From the NCBI RefSeq assembly GCF_006442205.1, contig NZ_VFVR01000001.1, positions 992,001-1,056,000 of the forward strand: a DNA stretch of 64,000 nucleotides, read 5' to 3'. This document shows positions 1 to 8,419 of the stretch, in pieces (position 1 is the stretch's first letter; every line of letters starts with the position of its first letter). The stretch is from Mesorhizobium sp. B2-3-12. GTDB lineage: Bacteria; Pseudomonadota; Alphaproteobacteria; Rhizobiales; Rhizobiaceae. A program made the translations under genes and the position numbers. The notes beneath the pieces were generated by a model. It worked only from the letters and a program-made list of their open reading frames with translations. It searched no databases and had not been told where the DNA came from.

Positions 1-86
1 ATAACCTCCCACCGGTCCCTCCGCGGCAATGGCCTGGGACCGGAAATCTTTCTCCGACCATCAACTAATAACGGCGCGACGCCAAC

Positions 87-172
87 GTCAATTGCTATTT
101 GTCCTACAAAACGGATTTTTCGGAACCGCATCCTCTTATTCGTCTGACAAATAGCACATTTCGACAATTGAC
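87..172. promoter_or_regulatory. Inverted-repeat regulatory region upstream of the first ABC operon
   Basis: Bases 1-291 hold no convincing gene. An 11-base motif TGCTATTTGTC (93-103) recurs as its exact reverse complement GACAAATAGCA (146-156), and the flanking octamer GTCAATTG (87-94) recurs inverted as CAATTGAC (165-172). Paired, nested inverted arms like this suggest operator sites for a dimeric regulator in front of the plus-strand transporter genes. Reading the minus strand, GGGAGG at the extreme left edge could be the ribosome site of a divergent gene lying just outside the window, which would make this a shared divergent promoter region. The role is inference. Confidence 0.4.
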
Positions 173-291
173 GCCCGCGCGGGCATTCGCGTAAATGCCG
201 AAGATCGTTGCCTCCGGGAGGAATGGGGAGCACGATAGAGGAGCCGCGGCCTGGAAAAGGCATGCGGCAAGGCATGGGGAGGCAATGGCTG

Positions 292-1035
292 GTGGCGGTT
301 CTCGAACTCACCAACATCTCGAAGCATTTTGGCGCCATCCAGGCTGTCAACGACGTGTCGCTGTCGATCGAACCCGGCCAGGTCGTCGGGCTGATGGGCG
401 ACAATGGCGCGGGCAAGTCGACGCTGGTCAAGATGATCGCCGGTAATTTCCACCCGAGCCATGGCACCATGCGCATGGACGACAAGGAATTGATCCTGAA
501 CAAGCCGGCGGAAGCCCGCCAGCACGGCATCGAGATCGTCCACCAGGATCTTGCGCTCTGCAACAATCTGACGGCCGCCGCCAATGTCTATCTCGGCCGC
601 GAGCTGCGGCGCGGCGTCGGCCCATTCCGCATCCTCGACTATGCCGCCATGTACAAGCGGGCCGGCCAGCTCTTCGCCGAGCTGAAGTCCGAGACCCGCC
701 CGCGCGATCTCGTCAAGCAGATGTCGGGTGGCCAGCGTCAGGCGGTTGCGATCGCCCGCACCATGCTGTCGCAGGCCAAGATCGTTCTGATGGACGAACC
801 GACGGCGGCGATCTCAGTGAGGCAAGTGGCCGAAGTGCTCAACCTGATCCGCCATCTGCGCGACCAAGGCATAGCGGTGGTGCTGATCAGCCACCGCATG
901 CCCGACGTGTTCGACGTCGCCGACCGCGTCATCGTCATGCGGCGGGGACGCAAGGTCGCCGACAAGGCAATCGCCTCGAGCTCGCCCGAGGAGGTCACCG
1001 GGCTCATCACCGGCGCCATCGAGCAGGTCTCGTGA
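292..1035 (+). CDS. Monosaccharide ABC transporter ATP-binding protein (FrcA-like, single domain)
   Basis: This is the ATPase of a ribose/fructose-type (CUT2) sugar importer, energising uptake at the inner membrane. It is a single ABC domain of about 247 residues, as in rhizobial FrcA, not the doubled RbsA form. Visible motifs are Walker A GDNGAGKST, signature MSGGQRQ, Walker B IVLMDEPTA and the H-loop in VVLISH. A GTG start at 292 is preferred because GGGGAGG lies about 10 bases upstream; the frame stays open to an ATG at 208, so the start is uncertain. The permease gene follows after 61 bases. No binding-protein gene is visible, so it probably lies left of the window. Sugar specificity cannot be read from sequence. 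Confidence 0.85.
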   Translation: MAVLELTNISKHFGAIQAVNDVSLSIEPGQVVGLMGDNGAGKSTLVKMIAGNFHPSHGTMRMDDKELILNKPAEARQHGIEIVHQDLALCNNLTAAANVYLGRELRRGVGPFRILDYAAMYKRAGQLFAELKSETRPRDLVKQMSGGQRQAVAIARTMLSQAKIVLMDEPTAAISVRQVAEVLNLIRHLRDQGIAVVLISHRMPDVFDVADRVIVMRRGRKVADKAIASSSPEEVTGLITGAIEQVS

Positions 1036-1096
1036 GCGCGGCTAATCCGGATTTCACCAGGCTGGCGTGCCTCGCCGCCGGCAGGAAAGGTCGATA

Positions 1097-2095
1097 ATGG
1101 CAGTCACCCTTGATCAGACGATCGCGCAGAAGCAGCATACTTTCCTGTCGCGGCTGTTCTCCACCCAGACCTTCTGGGTGGTGATCGCCGTCATCCTCGC
1201 CTGCATCTTCCTGTCGTTCGCCACCGACGCCTTCGCAACATCGAAGAACCTCTACAACATCACCCGCAACGTCACCTTCGTCGCCATCGTCGCGCTCGGC
1301 ATGACTTTCGTCATCATCACCGGCGGTATCGACCTGTCGGTCGGCTCGGTGCTGTGCCTGTCGTCGATGGTGCTGGCGGTGACCATGCATGCCGGTTACT
1401 CGATCGAAATCGGCATCCTGGCCTCGATCGCCACCGCGCTCGCCATCGGCGCCTTCAACGGCATATTTATCGCCTATCTCGGCTTTCCACCCTTCGTGGT
1501 GACGCTCGGCATGCTGTCGATCGCGCGCAGCCTTGCCATGGTCGCCTCCAACAACACCGTCGTCTTCCAGTTCGGACCGGATCACCAGAAGCTTCTCGCA
1601 CTCGGCGGCGGCGCCTGGGTGTTCGGCATCGCCAATCCGGTGCTCTACATGATCATCCTGGCGCTGATCACCGGCTTCATCCTGCGCTGGACCAAGTTCG
1701 GCCGGCACATCTTCGCCATTGGCGGCAATGAGCACGCGGCGACGCTGACCGGCGTCCCGGTGAAGCAGATCAAGGTCGCCGTCTACATGATCTCGGCGCT
1801 ATCGGCCGGCATTGCCGGCATCATCCAGACCGGTTGGCTCGGCGCCGTCACCACCAATCTCGGCAACGGCATGGAACTGCAGGTGATCGCCGCCACCGTC
1901 ATCGGCGGCGCCGACCTCGCCGGCGGCGTCGGCACCGCCTTTGGCGCCATTGTCGGCGCGGCGTTGATCGAGGTGATCCGCAACAGCCTCGGCCTGCTCG
2001 GCATCAACGCCTTCTGGCAAGGCACTTTCATCGGCGGCGCCATCCTGCTGGCGGTTCTGTTCGACCGCATCCGCAATTTCAGGCGCAGCGACTGA
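1097..2095 (+). CDS. Monosaccharide ABC transporter permease (RbsC/FrcC family)
   Basis: This inner-membrane permease of about 332 residues partners with the ATPase just upstream. It is strongly hydrophobic with 8-10 likely membrane spans. It has the family hallmarks GGIDLSVGS near residue 85 and GGADLAGGVGT around residue 275, typical of the BPD_transp_2 (CUT2) fold. The ATG at 1097 follows AGGAAAGG, a good ribosome site; an in-frame ATG at 1067 lacks one. The gene ends about 170 bases before an AraC regulator on the same strand. The substrate is probably a monosaccharide or related small polyol, which is a family-level inference. Confidence 0.88.
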   Translation: MAVTLDQTIAQKQHTFLSRLFSTQTFWVVIAVILACIFLSFATDAFATSKNLYNITRNVTFVAIVALGMTFVIITGGIDLSVGSVLCLSSMVLAVTMHAGYSIEIGILASIATALAIGAFNGIFIAYLGFPPFVVTLGMLSIARSLAMVASNNTVVFQFGPDHQKLLALGGGAWVFGIANPVLYMIILALITGFILRWTKFGRHIFAIGGNEHAATLTGVPVKQIKVAVYMISALSAGIAGIIQTGWLGAVTTNLGNGMELQVIAATVIGGADLAGGVGTAFGAIVGAALIEVIRNSLGLLGINAFWQGTFIGGAILLAVLFDRIRNFRRSD

Positions 2096-2265
2096 GAGCC
2101 CGAAGCGCTATTCGTTCTGGTTGCTATCGCTCAGTCTGAAAATCGGCTGAAGCAGAGGGCCCTGGTTACCGGCCAGCGGCCTACACCTTGACGGATGCCG
2201 AAAACCGGCCGCACAATCCCTCCCGCAGGCGAAGGGAGGCCAGTCGCTTGCGGGAGGATATACCC

Positions 2266-3093
2266 ATGACGGAAGCGATCAGGCTCTATTGGGGCCGGTT
2301 CGGACATGTTTCTGTCCTGAATGTCGCGAGCGACTTCGTCACCCATGCCCATGTCGAGGCGCATCTGATCATCTGGCTCGAAGGCACCGCCGGCGAGATG
2401 ACCATCGGCCGCGAGACCGTCCGGCTCGGCCCGGGTACCGCCGCCGGCATCAACTCGCTACAGCCGCATAGCCACGTCCTGTCCCAGGACGGCCGGCCGG
2501 GTCTGTTCCTGGCCTTCTACATCGACCCGGACTGGGCCCGCCGCCGCCGCGACCTGTCATCCAGCGCGCCGTTGTTCTCGCAGGCGGCGATCGCGCTCGA
2601 GCCGTGGCTGCACCAGGCCGCGGCCAGCCTGCTCGACCATCTCACCGACAATGAAAGCGTCGACGACATCGCCAATTACGAGATCGAGCGCTTTATCGAC
2701 TCCGTGCTCGATGCCGCCGACGCCTCGGCCCCGCCCGAGGCGCGCGGCCGCATCAACACCATGCAGGATTTCCGCGTCCGCAAGGCGATCCAGCTGATGA
2801 AGGCCAATGTCTGCGAGCGCATCTCGTTCGACGATGTGGCGCGCGCCGTCGGCCTGTCCCGGCCGCATTTCTTCGCTTTGTTCAAGGAACAGACCAATCT
2901 GACGCCCAATGTCTACTGGAACACGCTGCGCATGGAGGAAGCGGTGCGGCAGTTGCAGTGGTCGCGGGAGCCGTTGATCTCGGTCGCCTGCAATCTCGGC
3001 TTCACCACGCAGGGCAATTTCTCGCGCTTCTTCCGCGACCATGTCGGCGTGCCACCGACGCTCTACCGCGAGGCCGCGCGGGCAATGGCCTGA
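2266..3093 (+). CDS. AraC-family transcriptional regulator with N-terminal cupin
   Basis: This is a 275-residue DNA-binding regulator. Residues 1-100 form a cupin-like effector domain. The last ~100 residues carry two helix-turn-helix units: the first reads ISFDDVARAVGLSRPHF, and the second is followed by the family signature near FTTQGNFSRFFRDHVGVPP. The ATG at 2266 sits behind CGGGAGGATATACCC; the longer open frame to 2188 has no ribosome site. It lies between the sugar importer and the molybdenum hydroxylase operon and is the obvious candidate activator of one or both. The effector is unknown. Confidence 0.88.
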   Translation: MTEAIRLYWGRFGHVSVLNVASDFVTHAHVEAHLIIWLEGTAGEMTIGRETVRLGPGTAAGINSLQPHSHVLSQDGRPGLFLAFYIDPDWARRRRDLSSSAPLFSQAAIALEPWLHQAAASLLDHLTDNESVDDIANYEIERFIDSVLDAADASAPPEARGRINTMQDFRVRKAIQLMKANVCERISFDDVARAVGLSRPHFFALFKEQTNLTPNVYWNTLRMEEAVRQLQWSREPLISVACNLGFTTQGNFSRFFRDHVGVPPTLYREAARAMA

Positions 3094-3207
3094 GCCGGCG
3101 CCCCCTGTTTTTCAGACTGGTTGATACACGCTCAAGACGCATTGATAAGCGCCGCCCGCTCCAGCGCCCTACCCTTGCCGCAACGATCATTGGCAAGGGA
3201 ACATCAT

Positions 3208-3651
3208 ATGCCCAAAGTCACCATCTCCAGCGTCATCGACGCGCCGGTCGAAAAGGTCTGGGCGCGCATACGTGACTTCAACGACCTGCCGGGATGGCAT
3301 CCACGCATGGTCGAAAGCCACATCGAGGATGGCAAGGACGCCAGTACGATCGGCTGCGTGCGCAACTTCCAGCTCGCCAGCGGCGCGCGGCTGCGCGAAC
3401 AACTGCTCGACTTTTCCGATTGCGATTTCCTCGTCAGCTATTCCATCCTGGAAACGCCGCAGCCGCTCACCAATCACAAGGCGACGCTGCAACTGCGGCG
3501 CGTCACCGACGGCGACCGCACCTTTGCCGAATGGACCGCCAGCTTCGACGCCGCCCCCGAGGAGGCGGACAAGCTGGCCGAAGGCATGGGAACCAATGTT
3601 TTTCAAGGCGGCTTCAATGCCCTGAAAAACCATTTCGCCGGCCAGAGCTGA
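3208..3651 (+). CDS. SRPBCC-fold protein (CoxG-like or polyketide-cyclase-like)
   Basis: This 147-residue protein has the SRPBCC (START/Bet v1) fold signature: an N-terminal strand with APVEKVWARIRDFNDLPGWHP and a C-terminal helix rich in small and acidic residues. In CO-dehydrogenase-like operons, proteins of this fold (CoxG) assist membrane recruitment or maturation of the molybdenum enzyme. Here it is the first gene of such an operon, 11 bases before the FAD subunit, which supports that reading. A lipid or aromatic ligand-binding role as in polyketide cyclases is the alternative. The ATG at 3208 follows AAGGGA. Confidence 0.75.
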   Translation: MPKVTISSVIDAPVEKVWARIRDFNDLPGWHPRMVESHIEDGKDASTIGCVRNFQLASGARLREQLLDFSDCDFLVSYSILETPQPLTNHKATLQLRRVTDGDRTFAEWTASFDAAPEEADKLAEGMGTNVFQGGFNALKNHFAGQS

Positions 3652-3662
3652 AGGAGCGGGCC

Positions 3663-4463
3663 ATGGCGCTGGCACTGCAGACTTTTGCCACGGCAAAGGA
3701 CGCCAATGGCGCGCTGAAGGCCGCCGGCACGCGCTATCTCGGCGGCGGTACACTCGTGGTCCGCGCGGCCAATGAAGGCGACGTCTCGGTCTCCGGGCTT
3801 GTCAGGTCGACCGACCCGGCCCTGTCGGCCATCGACGTCGGCGGCGGCAAGGTCCGCATCGGCGCTTCGGTGACCATGGCGGAGATCGCCCGCCATCCGG
3901 AGCTCGGCGCCCTTGCCAAGGCCGCGCGCGCCGTCGGCGGCCCGGCGATCCGCAACATGGCGACCGTCGGCGGCAATCTGTTCGCGCCAGCGCCCTATGG
4001 CGATTTCGCCGTCGCCCTGCTGGCGCTCGATGCAGCGGTCGGCACCGATGACGGCGAACGCCCCATCGAGACCTTCCTGGCCGGACGGGGCGACAGTCGC
4101 GCCATCGTCACATCGGTGAGCTTGACGCTTCCGAGGGCCGACAGCTTCCGCTTCCTCAAAGTGTCGCGGGTCAAGCCCAAGGGCGTCTCGGTGCTGAGCA
4201 TCGCCGTCGTTCTGGAACAGGCTGGAGACGGGACCGTGTCCTCGGCGCGGATCGCGCTCGGCTGCATGGCCGATCGGCCGGTGCGCGCCAAGGCAGCGGA
4301 AAAAGCCCTGATCGGCAGGACGCTCGACCCGGATGGCATAGCACCGGCGCTGGCCGCCGCGGGTGAAGGCACCGCGCCGATCACCGATCCAATCGCCAGC
4401 GCCTGGTATCGTGCCGAAGTGCTGCCGGTCCATCTTGGCCGGCTGCTGCTTGGGTTGGCCTGA
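3663..4463 (+). CDS. FAD-binding medium subunit of a xanthine dehydrogenase/CO dehydrogenase-family enzyme (CoxM-like)
   Basis: This 266-residue subunit passes electrons from the iron-sulfur subunit to FAD in molybdenum hydroxylases. The two FAD-contact loops are visible: GGGTLVV near residue 30 (AGGTDL-like) and TVGGNLFAPAPYGDFA around residue 103. The C-terminal CO-dehydrogenase flavoprotein domain follows. The length is close to CoxM (about 280). The start at 3663 has GAAGGAGCGGGCC upstream. Genes for the other subunits follow on the same strand, so this is one enzyme operon. The natural substrate is not CO by any visible evidence, because the CoxL active-site loop is not recognisable in the large subunit. 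Confidence 0.88.
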   Translation: MALALQTFATAKDANGALKAAGTRYLGGGTLVVRAANEGDVSVSGLVRSTDPALSAIDVGGGKVRIGASVTMAEIARHPELGALAKAARAVGGPAIRNMATVGGNLFAPAPYGDFAVALLALDAAVGTDDGERPIETFLAGRGDSRAIVTSVSLTLPRADSFRFLKVSRVKPKGVSVLSIAVVLEQAGDGTVSSARIALGCMADRPVRAKAAEKALIGRTLDPDGIAPALAAAGEGTAPITDPIASAWYRAEVLPVHLGRLLLGLA

Positions 4464-4518
4464 AAACACGTCGGGGGGCGCGCGCTTGCCCCGCGGGGCA
4501 GGCGCGCAAGGAGGAAGA

Positions 4519-5001
4519 ATGGCAAAGGTCCCGGTTCAATTCACGCTCAACGGCTCTGAAAAGGCCGAATTCATCGACAGCGGCACGACACTGCTCAACG
4601 CCTTGCGCGACAAGATCGGCGACACCTCGCCGAAGGGTGGCTGCCACCAGGGAACGTGCGGCGCCTGCTCCGTCATCATCGACGGCGAGTTGAGGCTCTC
4701 CTGCCTGACGCTGGCCGAAACCTGCAATGGCGCCGCCATCACCACCACATCGGGCCTTGCCGAAGGCGGCGTGTTGCACCCGCTGCAACGCGCCTTTCTC
4801 GATGCGTTCGCCACGCAATGCGGCTTCTGCACACCGGGCATGATCATGGCGGCCAAGGTGCTGCTCGACCATACGCCCAATCCCAGCCGCGACGAGGTCG
4901 TCGAGGCGCTGTCGGGCAACATCTGCCGTTGCACCGGTTACGAGCCGATCATCCAGGCGGTGCTCACCGCCGCCCGTGCCAACTCGCAGAACGCGGCCTA
5001 G
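4519..5001 (+). CDS. 2Fe-2S small subunit of molybdenum hydroxylase (CoxS-like)
   Basis: This 160-residue iron-sulfur subunit has the two classical clusters. The plant-ferredoxin-type site is GCHQGTCGACSVII plus a following LSCL. The second, all-helical domain has QCGFCTPGMI and NICRCTGYEPI. Electrons move from molybdopterin through both clusters to the FAD subunit. The ATG at 4519 lies behind AAGGAGGAAGA, an excellent ribosome site. The stop codon TAG (4999-5001) is itself the first base triplet of an intergenic hairpin repeat. Confidence 0.93.
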   Translation: MAKVPVQFTLNGSEKAEFIDSGTTLLNALRDKIGDTSPKGGCHQGTCGACSVIIDGELRLSCLTLAETCNGAAITTTSGLAEGGVLHPLQRAFLDAFATQCGFCTPGMIMAAKVLLDHTPNPSRDEVVEALSGNICRCTGYEPIIQAVLTAARANSQNAA

Positions 5002-5113
5002 AGCCGGATGATTTCTGGTCGAACAGACCTGAAATCTGAATCCGGCTCTAAATCAAAGAGATAGAGCATGATGTCGCCCGAAAACCGCTTCACACTTTTC
5101 GGCATCATGCTCT
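4999..5113. repeat. Composite rhizobial intergenic repeat: two hairpins with a CAAAGAG linker
   Basis: Two adjacent inverted repeats fill the gap between the small- and large-subunit genes. The first (4999-5050) has arms TAGAGCCGGAT and ATCCGGCTCTA-like. The second (5063-5113) has arms AGAGCATGATG and CATCATGCTCT around a CCGAAAACCGC-type core. The linker is AATCAAAGAGAT. The element at 42294-42396 has the same two-hairpin plan. Such elements are frequent in Rhizobiales intergenic DNA by my recollection. Lying inside an operon, it may act on mRNA processing or on the ratio of subunits. Confidence 0.8.
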
Positions 5114-5127
5114 GAAGGACCAAAACA

Positions 5128-6495
5128 ATGGAACTGCGCAAGAGCTACTTCGCCGATGTCCGCAAGGACGATCTGCACGAGATCGGCCAGGCCCGGCCAC
5201 GCTCGGATTCGCCTGGCCATGTCACCGGCAAGACCGCCTTTTTCGCCGACCGCAATTTCCCCGGCATGCTGCACCTGAAGATGGTGCGCAGTCCGCACCA
5301 CCATGCCCGCATCCGCTCGATCGACACATCGGAGGCCGAAAAACATCCGGGCGTGGTCAAGGTGCTGACGGCCAAGGACGTGCCGCACAATGTCTACACC
5401 ATCCTGATCCTGATCCAGGTCGGGCCCGAGGATGAGACGGTGCTGGCCGACGGCAAGGTGCGCTGGAGGGGCGAGGCCGTGGTGGCGGTGCTGGCCGAAA
5501 CCGAGCGGGCCGCCCAGGAAGCCGCCGCCAAGGTCAAGGTCGACTACGAAGTGCTGCCGGCGGTCTTCGACATGGAGGAGGCGCTGAAGCCCGGCGCGCC
5601 GATCGTCAACGAATATCACGGCCAGAATTATTACCTCTATGACAGCGGCGAGTGCCGCAAGGTGCGCTTCGGCGATGTCGAGGCGGGCTTTGCCGAGGCC
5701 GATCACGTGCTGGAGCAAAGCTATCAATCTTCCCCCATCGAGCACGCGCCGACCGAGACCACCGGCTGTATCGTGGTGCCAGAGGGCAATGACCGCTTCA
5801 CCTGCCACACCAACACGCAGGCGATGTTCTTCACCTTGGACAACACTTCGATCATCCTGCAGATGCCGGGCTCGAAGCTGCATTTCGTCGGCGGCACGGT
5901 TGGCGGCGGTTTCGGCGGCAAGGTCGATGTCATCGTCGAGCCGATCGCTATCCTCGGCGCGAAATTAACCGGACGACCGGTCTGTTTTGTCTACAGCCGC
6001 GAGGAGGAGATGCAGATTTCGTCGCCGCGCGCGGCCGAAAAGGTCGTCATCAAGGACGGCGTCATGAAGGACGGCCGCATCGTCGCCCGAAAGGTCACCG
6101 GCTATACCGATGCCGGCGCCTATTCGCGCCATTCGCCCTATGGCGCGCAGAAGGGCGCGGGCCATTATCCCGGCCCCTACACCATCCCCAATGTCTGGAT
6201 CGACACCTACTGCGTCTACACCAACCGCACGCCATCCTCGGCCATGCGCGGCTTCGGCGTCACCATCGGCGACTTCGCGCTGGAGGTGCAGATGGACAAG
6301 CTGGCGCGGCTGATCGGCATGGACCCGCTCGAATTCCGCTTCATCAACGCCTATCGCGACGGCGACATGAAGGCGCATCGCCAGCCGACGGAGGGGGCAG
6401 CGCTGATCGAGTGCATGCAGGAAGCCTCGCGCGCCGCCAACTGGCCGGTGGCTGAGAAATACATGGCGATGTCCTCCTACGTGAAGGGAACCTGA
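5128..6495 (+). CDS. Molybdopterin-binding large subunit, N-terminal half (NdhL-type split)
   Basis: This 455-residue protein matches the first half of xanthine-dehydrogenase-type large subunits. It has the aldehyde-oxidase a/b hammerhead domain at residues 20-130 and then the first molybdopterin-binding part, with GGTVGGGFGGK near residue 255 and SSAMRGFGV near residue 370. The usual large subunit is about 750-800 residues and continues with a second cofactor half; here that half is the separate downstream gene. The start at 5128 follows GAAGGAC. The stop TGA at 6493 is one base before the next ATG. A split large subunit is known from nicotinate dehydrogenase of Eubacterium barkeri (NdhL and NdhM), so this is plausibly natural. 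Confidence 0.87.
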   Translation: MELRKSYFADVRKDDLHEIGQARPRSDSPGHVTGKTAFFADRNFPGMLHLKMVRSPHHHARIRSIDTSEAEKHPGVVKVLTAKDVPHNVYTILILIQVGPEDETVLADGKVRWRGEAVVAVLAETERAAQEAAAKVKVDYEVLPAVFDMEEALKPGAPIVNEYHGQNYYLYDSGECRKVRFGDVEAGFAEADHVLEQSYQSSPIEHAPTETTGCIVVPEGNDRFTCHTNTQAMFFTLDNTSIILQMPGSKLHFVGGTVGGGFGGKVDVIVEPIAILGAKLTGRPVCFVYSREEEMQISSPRAAEKVVIKDGVMKDGRIVARKVTGYTDAGAYSRHSPYGAQKGAGHYPGPYTIPNVWIDTYCVYTNRTPSSAMRGFGVTIGDFALEVQMDKLARLIGMDPLEFRFINAYRDGDMKAHRQPTEGAALIECMQEASRAANWPVAEKYMAMSSYVKGT

Positions 6496-6496
6496 G

Positions 6497-7498
6497 ATGG
6501 CGATCAGGCGCGGACGCGGCGTTGCCGCGATCAACTATCCCACCGGCATGAACCTCGGCGGCGACCCGACCCAGGCGCTGGTGCATTCGACCCCGACCGG
6601 CAATTTCATGGTGACGCTGTCCAGTGTGGATCTCGGCCAGGGCATGAAGCAGATCATGGCGCAGATCTGCGCCGAGACGATCGGCGTGCCGACCGACCGT
6701 GTCGTCGTCGACACCGCCGACACCGATACCGGCCCGCACTGCATGGGCACTTTCGCCTCGCGCGGCACCCACCGCGCCGGCAATGCCGTCATCCAGGCCG
6801 CCAAGGAAGCGCGCCAGGTCATGCTGGAAGTGGCGGCCGAAGAGCTGGAAGTGAACGCCTCCGACCTCGAAACCGACGGCCAGGGCAACATACTGGTCAA
6901 GGGCGCGCCGCAAAAGTCGATCTCGATCTTCGATGTCGCCCTGTCGGCGCATTTCAAGCGCGGCCGCTCGATCTCCGGCCGCGGCATGTTTTTGATCCCG
7001 CGCTCCTATCCGGAGAAAGAAACCGGCGCGATGAAGCCGTCGACCTGTTATGCGCATGCCTGCACGGTGGCCGAGGTGGAAGTCGACGACGAGACCGGCG
7101 AGGTCACGGTGCTGACGGTGAAGAACGTCTTCGAGATCGGCCGCGCGTTGAATCCCAAAATGGTCGAGCAGCAGCTGGTCGGCGGCTCCTGGATGGGCAT
7201 CAGCCACGCGCTCTATGAGACGACCGAGCCTTACTATCCCAACCGCGACCATGGCGGCACCGACTTCAACCAGTACCTGATGCCCGGCCCCGGCGACCTC
7301 GCCGAAACCGAAATCATCGTGCTGGAGCGGCCTTCGGCCGATGGACCGTATGGAGCCAAGGGTCCGGGCGAAATGTGCGCCAACCCGCAGATCCCCGCCG
7401 TCGCCAACGCCGTCTTCGACGCCGTCGGCGTGCGCATCGACACGCTGCCAATCACGCCCGAGCGCATTTTGCGCGCGCTGAAGGCGCAAGCGAACTGA
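6497..7498 (+). CDS. Molybdopterin-binding large subunit, C-terminal half (NdhM-type)
   Basis: This 333-residue protein carries the second molybdopterin-binding half of the large subunit. Visible features are SSVDLGQGMKQI near residue 37, TFASRGTHRAGNA near residue 85, and KGPGEMCANPQIPAVANA near the C terminus, where the Glu of the GxGE motif corresponds to the catalytic base of xanthine oxidase. The protein has its own ribosome site (AAGGGAACCTGAG before ATG 6497). The 50 + 36 kDa partition matches the nicotinate dehydrogenase NdhL/NdhM split. The reading frame shifts by two bases relative to the upstream gene, so a sequencing error remains a possible but less attractive explanation. Confidence 0.87.
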   Translation: MAIRRGRGVAAINYPTGMNLGGDPTQALVHSTPTGNFMVTLSSVDLGQGMKQIMAQICAETIGVPTDRVVVDTADTDTGPHCMGTFASRGTHRAGNAVIQAAKEARQVMLEVAAEELEVNASDLETDGQGNILVKGAPQKSISIFDVALSAHFKRGRSISGRGMFLIPRSYPEKETGAMKPSTCYAHACTVAEVEVDDETGEVTVLTVKNVFEIGRALNPKMVEQQLVGGSWMGISHALYETTEPYYPNRDHGGTDFNQYLMPGPGDLAETEIIVLERPSADGPYGAKGPGEMCANPQIPAVANAVFDAVGVRIDTLPITPERILRALKAQAN

Positions 7499-8386
7499 GT
7501 GGCCGAAATGCCTGATGTCAACGAGGCTGTCGCGACGTCACCGGAGGCGGTGGCGCAGCATCTTGCCGCCTCGCGCTATCTCGCCGACGACAGCCTCGCC
7601 ACCGCCATCTTTCTCGCCATCCGGCTGGGCAAGCCTTTGCTGCTCGAAGGCGCGCCGGGCGTCGGCAAGACGGAAGCGGCCAAGGCGATCGCCCAACTGC
7701 TCGGCCGCGATCTGGTGCGGCTGCAATGCTATGAAGGCATCGACGCCGCGCACGCGCTCTACGAATGGAATTATCAGCGCCAACTGCTCGCCATCCGCCA
7801 CGCCGGCGAACAGGAGATCGACATCTATGATGATCGTTTCCTGATTGCCCGGCCGCTGCTGCAGGTGCTGAAGGCGCCGCGGCAGCGCGTGCTGCTGGTC
7901 GATGAAATCGACCGCTCGGACCATGAATTCGAGGCGCTGCTTCTCGAATTCCTCTCCGATTTCCAGATCAGCATTCCCGAGCGCGGCACGATCCGCGCCG
8001 AGGCACAGCCGATCGTCATCCTGACGTCGAACCGCACCCGCGAACTTGCCGAGGCGCTGCGCCGCCGCTGCGTCTATCACTGGATCGGCTATCCCGACGC
8101 CGAGCGCGAGGCCGCGATCATCATGCTGCGCGCCGGCGATGTGGCCGAAGACACCGCGCGTGCCGTGGCGGCGGCGGTACAGACCATCCGTGCCCGCCCT
8201 CTGGCCAAGCCGCCGGGTATCGCCGAGGCGGTCGAATGGGCCAATGCCGCGACCATCCTCGAAAAAGGCGGCAGCCCCTGGCCGGAAGCCTTCCGCCGCG
8301 CCATCGGCGTGCTGATCAAGGACGAGGAAGACCTGTCCTACATCGCGCCGGAGCTTGGCCGGATTGTCGAGGAGGCGCTGGGGTGA
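7499..8386 (+). CDS. MoxR-family AAA+ ATPase (CoxD-like)
   Basis: This 295-residue AAA+ chaperone-like ATPase has Walker A GAPGVGKTE near residue 53 and Walker B VLLVDEIDRS near residue 130, then sensor 1 ILTSNRTRELAEALRRRC. In the CO dehydrogenase system CoxD acts in maturation of the molybdenum-copper site together with the vWA protein CoxE, and the CoxE-like gene follows here. The frame opens with GTG at 7499, directly after the upstream stop; an ATG at 7508 is an equally possible start. Neither has a strong ribosome site, so translation is probably coupled. Confidence 0.88.
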   Translation: MAEMPDVNEAVATSPEAVAQHLAASRYLADDSLATAIFLAIRLGKPLLLEGAPGVGKTEAAKAIAQLLGRDLVRLQCYEGIDAAHALYEWNYQRQLLAIRHAGEQEIDIYDDRFLIARPLLQVLKAPRQRVLLVDEIDRSDHEFEALLLEFLSDFQISIPERGTIRAEAQPIVILTSNRTRELAEALRRRCVYHWIGYPDAEREAAIIMLRAGDVAEDTARAVAAAVQTIRARPLAKPPGIAEAVEWANAATILEKGGSPWPEAFRRAIGVLIKDEEDLSYIAPELGRIVEEALG

Positions 8387-8419
8387 GCCGGGACCTCATT
8401 GGGCAACGCTGGCGGGACA

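Noticed and set aside
1007..1735. Long minus-strand open frame opposite the first permease
   Set aside because: Its translation is rich in Asp, Arg, Gly and His, the usual antisense shadow of a GC-rich membrane protein; it has no ribosome site or recognisable domain.
5128..7498. Aerobic CO dehydrogenase CoxL
   Set aside because: I could not find the CoxL active-site loop (AYxCSFR-type), and the subunit is split; the CoxDE-like neighbours alone are not enough for this call.
7499..7507. Frameshift between the two molybdopterin-subunit genes or between the large subunit and MoxR
   Set aside because: Both downstream genes have their own starts and full domain content, and a natural split is known in this enzyme class; sequencing error is possible but not required.
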